From assembly GCA_963816955.1 (NCBI GenBank), contig CAWFME010000001.1:1-64000 (forward strand): a stretch of 64,000 nt of DNA, in the 5' to 3' direction. The position numbers were made by a program, and so were the translations under genes. Position 1 is the first letter of the stretch. Every line of letters starts with the position of its first letter. Origin of the DNA: DATFQI01 sp963816955. Lineage in GTDB: Bacteria > Actinomycetota > Thermoleophilia > Solirubrobacterales > Solirubrobacteraceae. Of the stretch, positions 12,601-18,451 are shown piece after piece. The notes under the pieces were generated by a model that saw only the letters and a program-made list of their open reading frames with translations, searched no databases and was not told where the DNA came from.

Positions 12601-13280
12601 GACGTCGAGTAGAAGACGCGGTCGTCGACCACGGTCGCCGGACCCTCGGCACCGGCGAGCCGCACGGCAAGGCCCTTGGCCGGGAAGCGCGTGCCGTCCT
12701 CGGCGCGGGCGCCGATCCTCGTGGGAGCCAGCGGCTGCACCGGCTCGATGGCGCCGTCCGCCGGACGCAGCGACATGTCGATGGGCGCACCCTCGTCCGG
12801 CCCGTCGGGGACCGTCATCGGCAGGGTGGACTGGACGAGCTTGCGGGTCCCGTCCGGCTCGGCGATCACGGCCGTCTGCTCGTCCAGGCGGCGCTCCACG
12901 CGGCCGCCGAGGCCGTCCGGGCTCACATCGAAGATCGGGCGCTCGACCGTGCCCGGAAAGGTCCGCCAGAGGAGCTCGCGTGCCTTCTCGCGACCGAGCC
13001 CGCCGTGCGCCGTGCGCGATTCGCGCCGCTCGCGCTCGGCCTCGGCGGATGCTCGTCGCTTCGCCTCGGCCTCGATCCGCTGCTGCGCGCCCGGGAAGTT
13101 CGAGGGGTCGTAGTCTCGCGTAGCGCGGGGGTCGCGCTGCTGGGCGCCCGACGCTGGGCCGAGCACGAGCCAGGCCGCCAGCAGGGCCGGGACGATGATC
13201 GAGACGGTTCGCGTGAGCCTCGCCGTCGCCTTGCTCCGATGCGCGCCGAAGCGCGACGGCCGCCCGCCGTTCTCGCCCAT
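621..13280 (-). CDS. Giant secreted RHS/YD-repeat polymorphic toxin with pre-toxin and HINT domains
   Basis: The main frame has 4,219 codons. The start is ATG at 13280, preceded by AGGGGAGA. It begins with a signal peptide (basic residues to about 24, hydrophobic 25-41, likely cleavage after ASGA near 46). Next come CxxxxC-containing Ig-like segments, three lectin/CBM-like modules (about residues 770-920, 945-1090, 1225-1375), and a laminin-like domain (about 1630-1800). A long YD-repeat shell runs from about 1880 to 3600, then the RHS core (DPLTQNRWAFAGGNPVN near 3850). A pre-toxin region and a HINT domain (about 4047-4188) finish it; the DNase follows in another frame. In known RHS toxins the shell encapsulates the toxin and HINT frees it. 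The intact 5' part argues for recent coding use, but the reading frame is lost between about 2500 and 1905. The target may be competing bacteria, given the bacteriocin-type DNase. Confidence 0.9.
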   Translation of the reverse strand: MGENGGRPSRFGAHRSKATARLTRTVSIIVPALLAAWLVLGPASGAQQRDPRATRDYDPSNFPGAQQRIEAEAKRRASAEAERERRESRTAHGGLGREKARELLWRTFPGTVERPIFDVSPDGLGGRVERRLDEQTAVIAEPDGTRKLVQSTLPMTVPDGPDEGAPIDMSLRPADGAIEPVQPLAPTRIGARAEDGTRFPAKGLAVRLAGAEGPATVVDDRVFYSTSAPDTDYLVMPVPDGIETFVQLRSADSPEQLNFALDLPAGARVRPMRSDNPIPNDPPESFEIVKGDERLAIIYAPNSLDADGMRVPTSARMVGDTLRLKVDHRAGDFKYPLLVDPWFGVGAWYEAYTPQRWTDLGWHFRTSIQSPTTWHQIGVAINDPAYASGVYLSLPTNNTYQGNEWGELALQAPAGTYIGEAQFGNIAHFPYGSIGYHGFQDPNKVWQTGVNYTWGSGWGENPSWSGHTYSGTIDHFCFYEPRCAKASPTDHNWMVFGIWVQGQGLSTGGNKAMRTMGWANTYLGDRYAPTFVSPPGNGTWFNDGNAVQTLNVDVNDYGLGTRTVELAGAASGNGTIGAPCDHGAPYKPWCVNRDSKTGTFGYRLNEGTSTITLRARDLVDNLATHSFARQVDRTAPTHSLPGPVKPNATLKPGTHSLVVNANDVGAGGAQNSGVKVFRAWVNGTLQTQTATCSSGACSKTFPLNLSSDGAQTIAVEVEDGVGLKSPKQTFTVTVDGTGPEFLSTAGFFKHHVMSWGRHDVHVETKDFAGSVPGVNQVKGSSFEGDLPEGAYLKQATGSSSTEVAAFHGSAVAKLVAAGGSSYAEIGNDTAKIPVTPSERVTISAYVRASQPGRSAQISARFSQNAGDVPGATATPPPSAITSTGWTRVSGTVQVPNWANYVSWSVRVLELTSGETAYVDAVELEDFPSLTAYAPHADETPGTNGAGTNTIADASFESGTLGGAYVFMSNGAVETQAGAPHGSRVARLSAGTSSTIAEIGNDSARLPVTSGQKVAVSAYGRATVAGRRFRAAIRFWDSSNALVKSIPTATQTSTTAWRRSAGTAVVPATAVSASWEVRFENLAQGETVYVDAVQLERGGFVTPFGLRPSETPASQRSGVDKVELLIDGAVRGTETGTCPEPSCSLRSSDISYTMSDATIPEGLHTAQVRATDKAGNPPTLGRPWDLVVDRSNPQVLSTTGPLKQGAFFGAGKHKVLIEATDFGQPGTPRNLVPGSSFERGTPHGFWTWKSNGSVVDGPLTAAHGSRYFQVTQYGSGPLVHNDFNKLWVEPGDKIAISAYVRSEAASGRTAAVNARMFAETGAISWAPKTAVPISNTGWTRVQNVVTVPANVFELAWEVDFIGGSAGDVFMVDGIQLERAAAVSAFEPSPSERAAADQRAGIYKLKLERAPKGGAYDTRSFVEKPCYDDSCSRSDWLGLNSAYEAEGRLQLRAKAEDMTGAGAYSPAWEIVLDTSAPTVSTSASMSRSTSGVQTYDLAIDAADGSTASPSQERSGVTGIEVQVRDEANPAAGFVTQPPDTTQTCPQGSCALSRTFSMVRPGGKYTVRVIATDQVGNKRIRDRIATFDDHPPDIALSGTLKDSENGTLVAGAYDLRVNATDDDRTATVRDSFDDGTLGDTWRHSYGTNWEAEGRARSQCTSGYSGLLSGNRVDLADSALTVEVTKLPAVGNGTVETYVDVVRDGKSLTFMSTGTRLRMFEQAGGVRDETSVTLDPVNHRWWRLKDEEGDILWQTSPDGTTWTTLRRKTTSFERGGVFVEMGCGYYGSESNPGYAEFDNVSAGEPVPGSGVKSIEVLLRRDDVPGVFERKDYKEQACPEGDCSMERTWIFRPEAYPQGSYTVRVEAKDQLGNTSQKDLKVNVGAQSTNTRHSIGLEDFWDYETVETGAGTAAHVDRATGNLVWHSVPLVNPGRGLSTVMNVTYNSQVDPADASKQGTALEYDEAGRGFSVGVSGVTRLNEPLDVSKAALGALGGDVVLTDADGTRHVFKAASDSLLDLDLTADYWIPPAGVQLHLRRWSPASLPGEQGLADRRRAWAATRPDGVTFFFDANGYQSSIEDRNGNVLRFDYVYASATSTACSIANSTVGVPDVGDVDQEICIYKLQQVVDSAGVKDGAANRAVSFAYDPRPGAPAEQPPSGNLKQVTDHAGRRTTFTYSGQYLTSLTQAVGTPVQRSFLFGYEAPDAQNPNARRWLEGVTDPRQAGAPNPRRTLFNYQLPPTGVETAFGRRAVTVYTRGGPNRTLTYSRDLAGRPDWPNATRVTNGRGQATMHYSDVAGRPRESVDPLGTAQRLDFDEDNNVKTLVAASGSADAATTQMTYNHLGQLTAQVDPESRRTELTYREGNGTLESPRGTDAPHEFVGDLVATTTPRGFGAGANRDDYTWRYTVDDEGNVRERFRPGVATPARNEYGTHGLVTAEVTEVGDRTEYPQADYDPNGLPRTQIGPFRPGSAEPTDGTWKYTYDSVGNLLTAVDPRGNASGAPAGSYRTTLTYDALDRVESRTRTFDSTVGGTIRSTTESFKRDLNDNLTRYTDALGRSWDTTYTEMDRPLLSSSPSVAHSDGTTGVESTRMSYDADENVTKVEAPEGVRTTGIADDFSTLYEYDAISRPLVERRRERTSSTATPKDLITSYAYDRRDNVVGIVDPRRNVSGDPVANAAGTAKRRFTYGYDRSDLRTSATEDPGGLALRTDYGYDLNQNLISETDPRGTATGTAGDFTERWGFNAYDELTTYIDPANYRTVYARQDDGRVSVITAPKGVETTHTFADYRTEFEYYPTGALKSRSLPRDEAQYPSNNSTLMRRILWRRDAVGDPTCITDARGGLTTPDAGCSNRYSFRNTFLDTGELSSTERPSWWSVGSGGLEERDPLEMGDRGGKPRLPSSGNGEGDFGAVDRLEMPDLLPQAGLTHFGYDDTRALTTIEQRPPVVEGSDRITRLTRDAVDRITSIDRPFSGANRIVESSAYDYNGNLRRATDARRFDTLLTYDQFDRRTKVDAPGDGVTTTIETTRFTFDENDNLTETRTPLDTVWKSGYDALDRRTSSIDPKTRTTMYGYDAAGNRTLVRTHLQREYKTEYDARNLVTGEIDPLQARTEYGYDANGNRTVVDAPPSTTGTGPRQVTTTRYEGRDLPWTETTGSEAGQTKRVRAWEYDPAGNLRREIAPAGVNASNDLPRETDKAPYTTDPADSADKSRDSVRLATKYATLREYTSDNLLTAVHAAWGDADTDPDGGPTTGDDQRRYRQDFIRNNRGWVASMDHSYEWTKASPQTARTSYTYFDTGWIATATEPVHTRAGTTERVGGDKATYTYYETGDQRRWVTGKEGVDRREVQRTIGNNGTLLERLAIKTGDPSPRKYTYRSDRNHNLISFKDEATSGDQAGRTTFVTNDELDRAVKINEAWSAGKDTTFHYDQDGRLSERRTDGRVGATIDEYTGGTRSRFTYDNANREIRTIVTRSGESDRTVLSGWFPSGQRASRVRCNVVAEAPAACPAGSVRATDTYEYADDGRLTKKTRTPRTGNADTDTFAYDTNGNRTKDERGTHTFNARDQLTSWVKGTKRTRYKVDGDGATLELREFKIVAERTRRRRQVGRLQLHGRPARQGDGQDQPDRSGDRGQLLPLALRQRRADHGESVQRHTVDVRRRVHLRRVRPAHVDPRAGWSDDELRLRRARSPRLQVRQRRQRRTSATSVSPRRVSRESHASERHDAQLRLRRGAEPDRLLVEGQLPARHPAYRGYRRTPTAPSPASRATTARSRAARSTPTTRTASSSSRTASRRRPAGNAACTEEEKASGLTDVGCGQPFRFEGFYYDSGVKTYDMQARAYRPDIGRFLSTDRYESSSGDFNLQADPLTQNRWAFAGGNPVNNIEFDGHRIDWSPGTKPVTSRKRPQAQGGEAAKRYNEAKGVAEFSGLDAIEADANLAGLPNRASKNAVALAIETCRGDSGLAVCNAPVGDASTAVHTLLDMGGLAPAGGAAADALNSILYAAEGNWEEAAWSGAGLVPIAGDSATAARLAKKARKLAARGDEFGDLGRSLRGCFYSFPAGTHVLMADGTTKPIEDVEVGDRVLGTAVESSRTGPFSVTRTTSNTDRKDLVALTIGGRTMVATAAHPYWVPSRGGWVTAGDLRRGDVLHRADGSSIRVEGVRHFTLERETVYDFTVAGAHSFYAGAVPVLVHNQGSGSCSTAGGSSSCAGARATRATCPGPSRQG
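718..1140 (-). other. HINT (Hedgehog/intein) autoprocessing domain within the RHS protein
   Basis: This is a domain inside the RHS frame. It starts at the nucleophilic Cys of CFYSFPAGTHVLM and includes the conserved KPIEDVEVGDRVLG segment and the block B-like AAHPYWV. It ends in HSFYAGAVPVLVHN followed by Gln. HINT domains of polymorphic toxins cleave the chain after the terminal Asn, which here would release the DNase module. All hallmark residues (first Cys, internal His, terminal His-Asn) are present. Confidence 0.9.
1905..2500 (-). other. Cluster of reading-frame shifts in the RHS core
   Basis: The protein-like signal hops between all three minus-strand frames here. EFKIVAER is in the main frame to about 2505. 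DEEGKSVVYSYTGDQ through DGLDRRDSKSASGA is in a second frame to about 2195. ETDFGYVGLSEARLARE runs to about 2150, and RSYDYDAELNRIGFSSKAS to about 2070. DANGSVTGLEGDDG through ELQLPDGEQAST runs to about 1915, and GNAACTEEEKASGLT is back in the main frame. At least five indels are needed, and they sum to zero. The rest of the 12.6-kb frame upstream is open. Confidence 0.8.
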
Positions 13281-13442
13281 GCCCGTCTCCCCTGGCCGGC
13301 CCGGGCACACCGTCGCCCGGACGCCTCTCCGTTGTCCCCTCGCGCCGGTCGTGGCGATCGAGGGCGGGGACTCTGCTCCTCTCGGCGGCTCCTGCCTATC
13401 GTCCGATCGAAGGAGATTTCGGGCCGGACTGCGTCATGGACT

Positions 13443-13949
13443 CTACGGCCCGTCGAAGGGCTCTCCGCGCCGCGCGGGGGGCCAGTGGATGACGTCCTCG
13501 TCGGCGCTGACGGCGATCACCGCGTCCGCCGGGAGCCCCGAGCGGCCGAGGTCCGCCCAGAGGACGTCGACCGCCCGCTCGGGGTCGACGGCCTCGCCCA
13601 TGATCGTCAGGCCGGCGGTGTCCTCGAAGCCGACGTAGGCACCGAGGCCCGTCCAGCTCAGGACGTCGTGCATCCAGACCTCCGCGCGCCGCAGAGCGGG
13701 CGGCGGGCCGGGCCAGTGGACGAGCACGAGCCCCATCTGGTGCGGGTCGGGCTCACGGAAGCCGCGGCGCCGCTCGCGCTCGACCAGGGCGGTGAGTCGC
13801 TCCTGCGCGCCGACGGAGCAGGGCGGGACGCGCTCGGCGATCCCGCGCTCGCCGGCGACCCCGCGGTGCACGAAGAGTCCACCCGTGGGCTCGGGCCAGC
13901 ACTCCCAGTACTCCCATCCTGCGCTCCGTCGCCGGTAGAGCCGGACCAT
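13443..13949 (-). CDS. Uncharacterised 168-residue protein
   Basis: I do not recognise the family. The protein is soluble-looking, rich in Trp and Tyr near the N-terminus (WEYWECWPEP), and has no signal peptide or membrane segment. A middle stretch, HQMGLVLVHWPGPPP, is followed by an ordered, mixed alpha/beta-looking half (ALRRAEVWMHDVLSWTGLG, then a short D-E-D acidic patch near the end). The N-terminal half vaguely resembles WGR-like domains, but this is not secure. It lies 163 bp upstream of, and in the same orientation as, the RHS toxin, so co-expression is possible. A perfect 18-bp palindrome lies about 40 bp upstream of its start. Confidence 0.6.
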   Translation of the reverse strand: MVRLYRRRSAGWEYWECWPEPTGGLFVHRGVAGERGIAERVPPCSVGAQERLTALVERERRRGFREPDPHQMGLVLVHWPGPPPALRRAEVWMHDVLSWTGLGAYVGFEDTAGLTIMGEAVDPERAVDVLWADLGRSGLPADAVIAVSADEDVIHWPPARRGEPFDGP

Positions 13950-13988
13950 CCGTGCCGGGAATCGTGCCCCGGCACGGCGGCGGCGGCC

Positions 13989-14006
13989 ATCCTCCGATCG
14001 GAGGAT
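13989..14006. promoter_or_regulatory. 18-bp perfect palindrome upstream of the 13949 gene
   Basis: ATCCTCCGATCGGAGGAT is its own reverse complement. It sits between the stop of the acyl-CoA synthetase gene and the start of the unknown gene. A related half-site, CGATCGAAGGAG, occurs at 13404-13415 upstream of the RHS toxin. It could be an operator, or a short hairpin at the end of the synthetase mRNA. There is no U-tract after it. Confidence 0.4.
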
Positions 14007-14019
14007 CTCGCGGATGAGA

Positions 14020-15540
14020 TCAGGCGGTCTTGGCCTCCTCGGGGACCTCGACCTCGCGCTTGAGGATCTTGCCCGTCGGGCCCTTCGGCAGCTCGTCCGG
14101 GAACCAGATCTTGCGCGGGTACTTGTAGTTGGCCACGTGCTCCTTGACGAACTCGCGCAGCTCGTCGGCGTCGACCTCCTTGCCCTCCTTGAGCACGACG
14201 GCGGCGCCGACCTCCTCGCCCATCTTGTCGTCGGGGACGCCGACGACGGCGGCCTCGGCGACGGCGGGGTGCTCGTAGAGCACCTCCTCGATCTCGCGCG
14301 GGTAGACGTTGTAGCCGCCGCGGATGATCATCTCCTTCTTGCGGTCGACGATGAAGAAGTAGCCGTCCTCGTCGACCTTGCCCATGTCGCCCGTGCGGAA
14401 CCAGCCGTCGTCGTCGAGGACCTCCTTGGTCGCGTCCTCGCGGTTCCAGTAGCCCTTCATGACGTTGTGGCCCTTGATGGCGATCTCGCCGACCGCGTCG
14501 TCACCGGTGCCCTCGACGTCCTTGCCCTCGTCGTCGACGAGCTTCATCTCGACGCCCTCGATCGGGGTGCCGATGGAACCCGGCTTGCGCTCCTTGTCCG
14601 GGTGGTTGAAGGACGCGACGGGCGAGGTCTCGCTGAGGCCGTAGCCCTCGAGGATCTTGCAGCCGAAGGCCTCCTCGAAGCCCTTCATGACCTCGACCGG
14701 CATCGCCGAGCCGCCGGAGCAGCAGAGCCGCAGCCCGGAGGCGTCGCCGCGCTTGTCCTCGGGCATGTTGAGCATCGCGACGTACATCGTCGGGACGCCG
14801 AGGAAGACCGTGACGCCGTCGCGCTCGAACATCTCCACGGCCTTCTCGGGATCGAAGCGCGGCAGCAGCGTCAGGCACGCGCCCGCGCGGATGGCGGTGT
14901 TCATGCCCACGGTCTGCCCGAAGGAGTGGAACAGCGGCAGCGCGCCGAAGATGACGTCCTCCTCCGAGGACTCGGCCAGCGAGTCGCCGGTGACCTCGGC
15001 GTTCCTCTTGAGGTTGCCGTGGGTGAGCTCGGCGCCCTTGGGGGTGCCGGTGGTGCCGCTCGTGTAGAGGATCACGGCGGTGTCGTCGGCGTCGACGTCG
15101 GCGACGTCGTGGTCGGCCTCCGTGGAGCCCAGCAGCTCCTCGAACTCGCCGGGCTTGACGGAGATCAGCTCAGAGCCGGCCTTCTCGGCGCCCGTCCCGG
15201 CTGCCTCGGCGAAGTCGTGCCAGGCGAACAGCAGCTCGGCGCCCGAGTCCTCGAGGTAGAAGGCGACCTCGCGGCCCTTGAGCAGCACGTTCATCGGGAC
15301 GACGACGCCGCCGGCCCGCAGGACGCCGTAGTAGACGATCGCGAAGTACGGGACGTTCGGGAGCATGATCCCGACGCGGTCGCCCCGCTCGAGCCCCTTG
15401 TCCTTGAGCAGCTTCGCGATCCTCGCGGACCCCTCGTTGAGCAGGGCGTAGTTGACGACGGTGTCGTCGAGCTTGAGCGCCGGCCGGTCGCCGAACTTCT
15501 CGGCGGACTCGGTCACGAAGCTCGCGAGGTTCTCGCTCAC
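14020..15540 (-). CDS. Long-chain acyl-CoA synthetase (AMP-forming, FadD-like)
   Basis: A 506-residue member of the ANL adenylating superfamily. It should activate a carboxylic acid, probably a fatty acid, as acyl-AMP and then acyl-CoA. The phosphate-binding loop is AVILYTSGTTGTPKGAEL. The adenine/A5 motif lies in ILEGYGLSETSPV. The hinge is GWFRTGDMG followed by IVDRKKEMIIRGGYNVYPRE. The C-terminal catalytic Lys is in PTGKILKREV. Length is normal and no transmembrane segment is seen. The start is GTG at 15540 with GGGGAGGA five to six bases upstream. Chain-length specificity cannot be read from the sequence. It lies next to a tandem SCP2-like protein, which suggests a lipid link but does not prove one. 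Confidence 0.9.
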   Translation of the reverse strand: MSENLASFVTESAEKFGDRPALKLDDTVVNYALLNEGSARIAKLLKDKGLERGDRVGIMLPNVPYFAIVYYGVLRAGGVVVPMNVLLKGREVAFYLEDSGAELLFAWHDFAEAAGTGAEKAGSELISVKPGEFEELLGSTEADHDVADVDADDTAVILYTSGTTGTPKGAELTHGNLKRNAEVTGDSLAESSEEDVIFGALPLFHSFGQTVGMNTAIRAGACLTLLPRFDPEKAVEMFERDGVTVFLGVPTMYVAMLNMPEDKRGDASGLRLCCSGGSAMPVEVMKGFEEAFGCKILEGYGLSETSPVASFNHPDKERKPGSIGTPIEGVEMKLVDDEGKDVEGTGDDAVGEIAIKGHNVMKGYWNREDATKEVLDDDGWFRTGDMGKVDEDGYFFIVDRKKEMIIRGGYNVYPREIEEVLYEHPAVAEAAVVGVPDDKMGEEVGAAVVLKEGKEVDADELREFVKEHVANYKYPRKIWFPDELPKGPTGKILKREVEVPEEAKTA

Positions 15541-15610
15541 AGGTTCCTCCCCAGGAATGAATCGAACGCTGACGTGCCGTCGATTATCCCTTCCCCCGGC
15601 GAGGCGGGGG

Positions 15611-18364
15611 TCAATTGCCGTGCTGCGCCCGATCCATCCAGGTCTTCACGAGCGCGACCACGCGATGGTCGCCGCGGACGACCGGGCGCTCGCCGCTGGG
15701 CACCGGCTCCTCGCGCAGCATCAGGGCGAAGGTGCGACGCGACATCGCAACGGTCGCCTCCACGCCCTCCTCGGGCGGGCTGGCCGAGACGGTCATGCCG
15801 GCGCCGTCGCGGGCGCTCAGGTACCAGGTCTCGGACCTGTCGCCCGTGATCTCCTGGGCGAGCGTGAAGCGCTCGCCCTTCGTCCACGAGGGGTGCACGG
15901 CGTAGGAGAGCGTCCGGTAGACGAGCGCGGGCTCGAGGTCCGCGCCCGCGCGGGCGGCCGCGGCGAGGCTGATCGAGGTCGCCGGTAGCGCGCGCAGCAC
16001 GTCGAGCTTGCGGCGGCTGCCGGTGAAGCGCGCGGGGCCGCGCCAGCGGCCGATCCGGTGATCGATGCCGGCGAGCAGCTCCGCGAGCGTCAGCGCGTCG
16101 GCGGACAGGTGGAAGTCCGCGTGCGGGCGCCCGCGCGGTTCCGGGCGCGCGTGCACGCGCGAATGCCTGCCCGAGCCGCCGATCTTCACCGCGAACGTGC
16201 CCGCCTCGGCGATCGTGAGGTCGTAGTCGAGCGGCGTGGCCAGCGCGGCGGCCTGCGCGGGCAGCAGCGCCGCCAGCAGCGCGCCGGCGGCGGCGGCATC
16301 GTCGTGGGCGAGCTTCACGATCGCGCCCCGCAACCGCGGATAGTCGCGCGCCGAGCGCCCGACCGCGTCCACCCGAGGAGGCGGCCCCGAAGCCGACACG
16401 ATCGTCGGCCGCAGCCGCGGCGCCGGCGGCTCCACCTCGGCCTCGGCCGGCTCCGGCGCGGGCTCGACCAGCGCGGCGGTCTCGGCCGGCTCCGGCGCGG
16501 GCGCCTCAGGCTCGGTGGCCGGCGCAGCGCTGCGCAGGGCGGCCGCGGCCGCGTCGAGGTCCGCGAGGATCCGGCCGCTCTGCTCTGGCGGCGGCGCAAT
16601 GGCCGACGCGGCGGCTTCGGCCTGCTCGCGGGCGGCGTTGGCGAGCCGCACCTCGTCGGCGAGGCCCGCGGCCCCGCGCTCGAGCTCCGCGATCCGGTCC
16701 TGGAGCGTCCGGCCCTGCTGGGCCGCGGCCTCGAACGCCTCGGCGAGCGCGGCCTCGGCGCCGGCGCGGGCCTCGCGCTCGGCCGCGAGCGCGACCTCGA
16801 ACTCGCTTCGCGCGGTGGCGAGGTCCGCCTCGGCGGCGGCGCGGGCGGCGCGCTCGGCCTCGAGCTCGGCCGCGAGCTCCTCGGCGAGGGGTGACGGGTC
16901 GTCGGCGACCGTGCGGGCGTCGCGCTCCGCGGCGCGGGCCGCGCGCTCCGCCTCCAGCTCGGCGGCGAGCGCCGCGGCGTCGCCGCCCTCGCGGGCGCGG
17001 TCGAGCTCGGTCTCCAGTGCGGCGCGGGCGACGGACTCCACGCGCAAGCGGGCCTCGGCGTTGGCGGCGCTCGCCTCGGCGGTGGCCAGCCCCGTCTCCG
17101 CGACCGCGAGCGCCGTCTCGAGCTCGGCGATGCGGGCGCCGAGCGACTCCGCGCGGGCTGTCGCCGACTCGCGGTCGGCGGCGAGCTCGGCCTGGGCCGC
17201 CTCGAGCGCGTTCGCGCGGGACTCGGAGGCCTCCAGGCGACCGCGCAGCTCGGCACGGACCTCCTCGTGGACGGCGTGCTCCCCGCGGTGGCGCCGCTCG
17301 AGCTGCTCGCGGGTCGCCTCGGCGGCGGCGATCGCGGCCGCCAGCCGGGCGTCGGCGGCCTCGCGCGCCCGCTCGAGCTCCGCCCGCGCCTCGGCGGCCT
17401 CGGTGCGCGCCTCCGCGAGGCCCGCCTCCAGCTCCGCGCGGACCTCCTCGAGCGACGTCACCCGCGCGCGCTCCTCCGCGAGCTCGCGCGTGCGCGCCTT
17501 CAGGGCGCCGCGCGGGTCCGCGTCGCCGAGCGAGCGCTCCGCCTCGAGCACCGCGAGCCGCACCGCGTCGCCCGAGCGGGCGACCTCGCCCGTGCGCAGG
17601 GCGAGCCGCCACTCGCGCGACTGGGCGCGCAGCCGCGCCAGCGAGTCCAGCGCACTCGCCAGCGCGGCCTGGCGCCGCTCTGCAAGACGGACGAGCTCCT
17701 CCGGCGTGGGCGCCGCCGCGGCGCGGGCCGACGCAGCGCGAGCCCCGCCGGGCACGGGCGCCGGGCCGGCCGTGCCGCCGGGGCTGGGCGCCGGGGCTTC
17801 CGCGAGCGCGTCTCGCTCGGCCACGGCTTCCGCGAGGCGGCGCTCCAGCTCGGCGGATTGGAGCTCGAGGGCCTCGACGGCTTTCAGGGCCTCCGCGGCG
17901 ACTCGCGCCTGCTCGCGCTCGGCGGCCTCGGCGCGGCGGGCGCGGCGCTCGGCGAGCACCGCTCGGTCGATGACCTGCCCGCCCGGCTCCTCGACGGCGG
18001 GCTCGACGAGCGCGGGCGGCGGCGAGGCGAGCCCGCGGGCCAGCGCGGGCAAGCCGCAGCGCACGCCGCCGGGCCACTCGACCCACAGGGCCTCCGGGCG
18101 GCGCTCCACCAGCGCGCCCGGCACCAGGTAGGACCCGCGCCACGATGCCGGGTCGCGGGCGAAGCGCGCGTCGGGCAGCGACTCGAAGCGATGGTCGGCC
18201 CCGTCGGCGCGCAGCAGCAGCTCGGGCAGCCCGGGCTGGGCGGCGGCGAGCGACCGCCAGCGGCCGCGCACGCGCACGAGCCCGCTGTCGGCGCCCGAGG
18301 GCAGCCACTCGACGGCCTCGATCTCGAGGCCCGCGAGTTGCGGGATGGCGGACGACTCGGGCAT
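15611..18364 (-). CDS. Coiled-coil protein with C-terminal tandem SCP2-like domains
   Basis: About 917 residues. The first ~130 residues form a small domain rich in Trp and Gly. Next comes a long Ala/Glu/Arg-rich coiled coil (about residues 145-600) with heptad-like LEAERAARAAAEADLA repeats, then a Pro/Ala/Glu linker. The C-terminal ~250 residues hold two segments resembling sterol-carrier-protein-2 folds. In the first, FAVKIGGSGRHSRVHARP precedes ADFHLSADALTLAELLAG. In the second, WYLSARDGAGMTVSASP precedes VAMSRRTFALMLREE. There is no signal peptide or membrane helix. The start is ATG at 18364; an upstream TTG is possible. A lipid-binding or scaffold role is inferred only. The extreme alanine content of the coil is partly a consequence of high GC. 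Confidence 0.7.
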   Translation of the reverse strand: MPESSAIPQLAGLEIEAVEWLPSGADSGLVRVRGRWRSLAAAQPGLPELLLRADGADHRFESLPDARFARDPASWRGSYLVPGALVERRPEALWVEWPGGVRCGLPALARGLASPPPALVEPAVEEPGGQVIDRAVLAERRARRAEAAEREQARVAAEALKAVEALELQSAELERRLAEAVAERDALAEAPAPSPGGTAGPAPVPGGARAASARAAAAPTPEELVRLAERRQAALASALDSLARLRAQSREWRLALRTGEVARSGDAVRLAVLEAERSLGDADPRGALKARTRELAEERARVTSLEEVRAELEAGLAEARTEAAEARAELERAREAADARLAAAIAAAEATREQLERRHRGEHAVHEEVRAELRGRLEASESRANALEAAQAELAADRESATARAESLGARIAELETALAVAETGLATAEASAANAEARLRVESVARAALETELDRAREGGDAAALAAELEAERAARAAERDARTVADDPSPLAEELAAELEAERAARAAAEADLATARSEFEVALAAEREARAGAEAALAEAFEAAAQQGRTLQDRIAELERGAAGLADEVRLANAAREQAEAAASAIAPPPEQSGRILADLDAAAAALRSAAPATEPEAPAPEPAETAALVEPAPEPAEAEVEPPAPRLRPTIVSASGPPPRVDAVGRSARDYPRLRGAIVKLAHDDAAAAGALLAALLPAQAAALATPLDYDLTIAEAGTFAVKIGGSGRHSRVHARPEPRGRPHADFHLSADALTLAELLAGIDHRIGRWRGPARFTGSRRKLDVLRALPATSISLAAAARAGADLEPALVYRTLSYAVHPSWTKGERFTLAQEITGDRSETWYLSARDGAGMTVSASPPEEGVEATVAMSRRTFALMLREEPVPSGERPVVRGDHRVVALVKTWMDRAQHGN

Positions 18365-18432
18365 GACGGGCCAATCGTCCCAGACCGCGCGGCGGCTGCC
18401 GAGCCGCGAAGCCCGCAACCTCCGCGAAAGGG

Positions 18433-18451
18433 GGCTCCGCTAGGAGGAGCC
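18433..18451 (-). terminator. Short hairpin overlapping the end of the 54-residue membrane protein gene
   Basis: A 6-bp GGCTCC/GGAGCC stem with a 7-base loop contains the stop codon of the small gene. On the minus strand it is followed by CCCTTTCG, so the U-tract is poor. It is at most a weak terminator in front of the coiled-coil gene. Confidence 0.3.

Noticed and set aside
9444..14063. Long open frame of about 1,500 codons on the plus strand opposite the RHS gene
   Set aside because: Its translation is low-complexity Arg/Ala/Gly/Val with no domains, typical of antisense frames in GC-rich coding DNA. The minus-strand product is clearly real.
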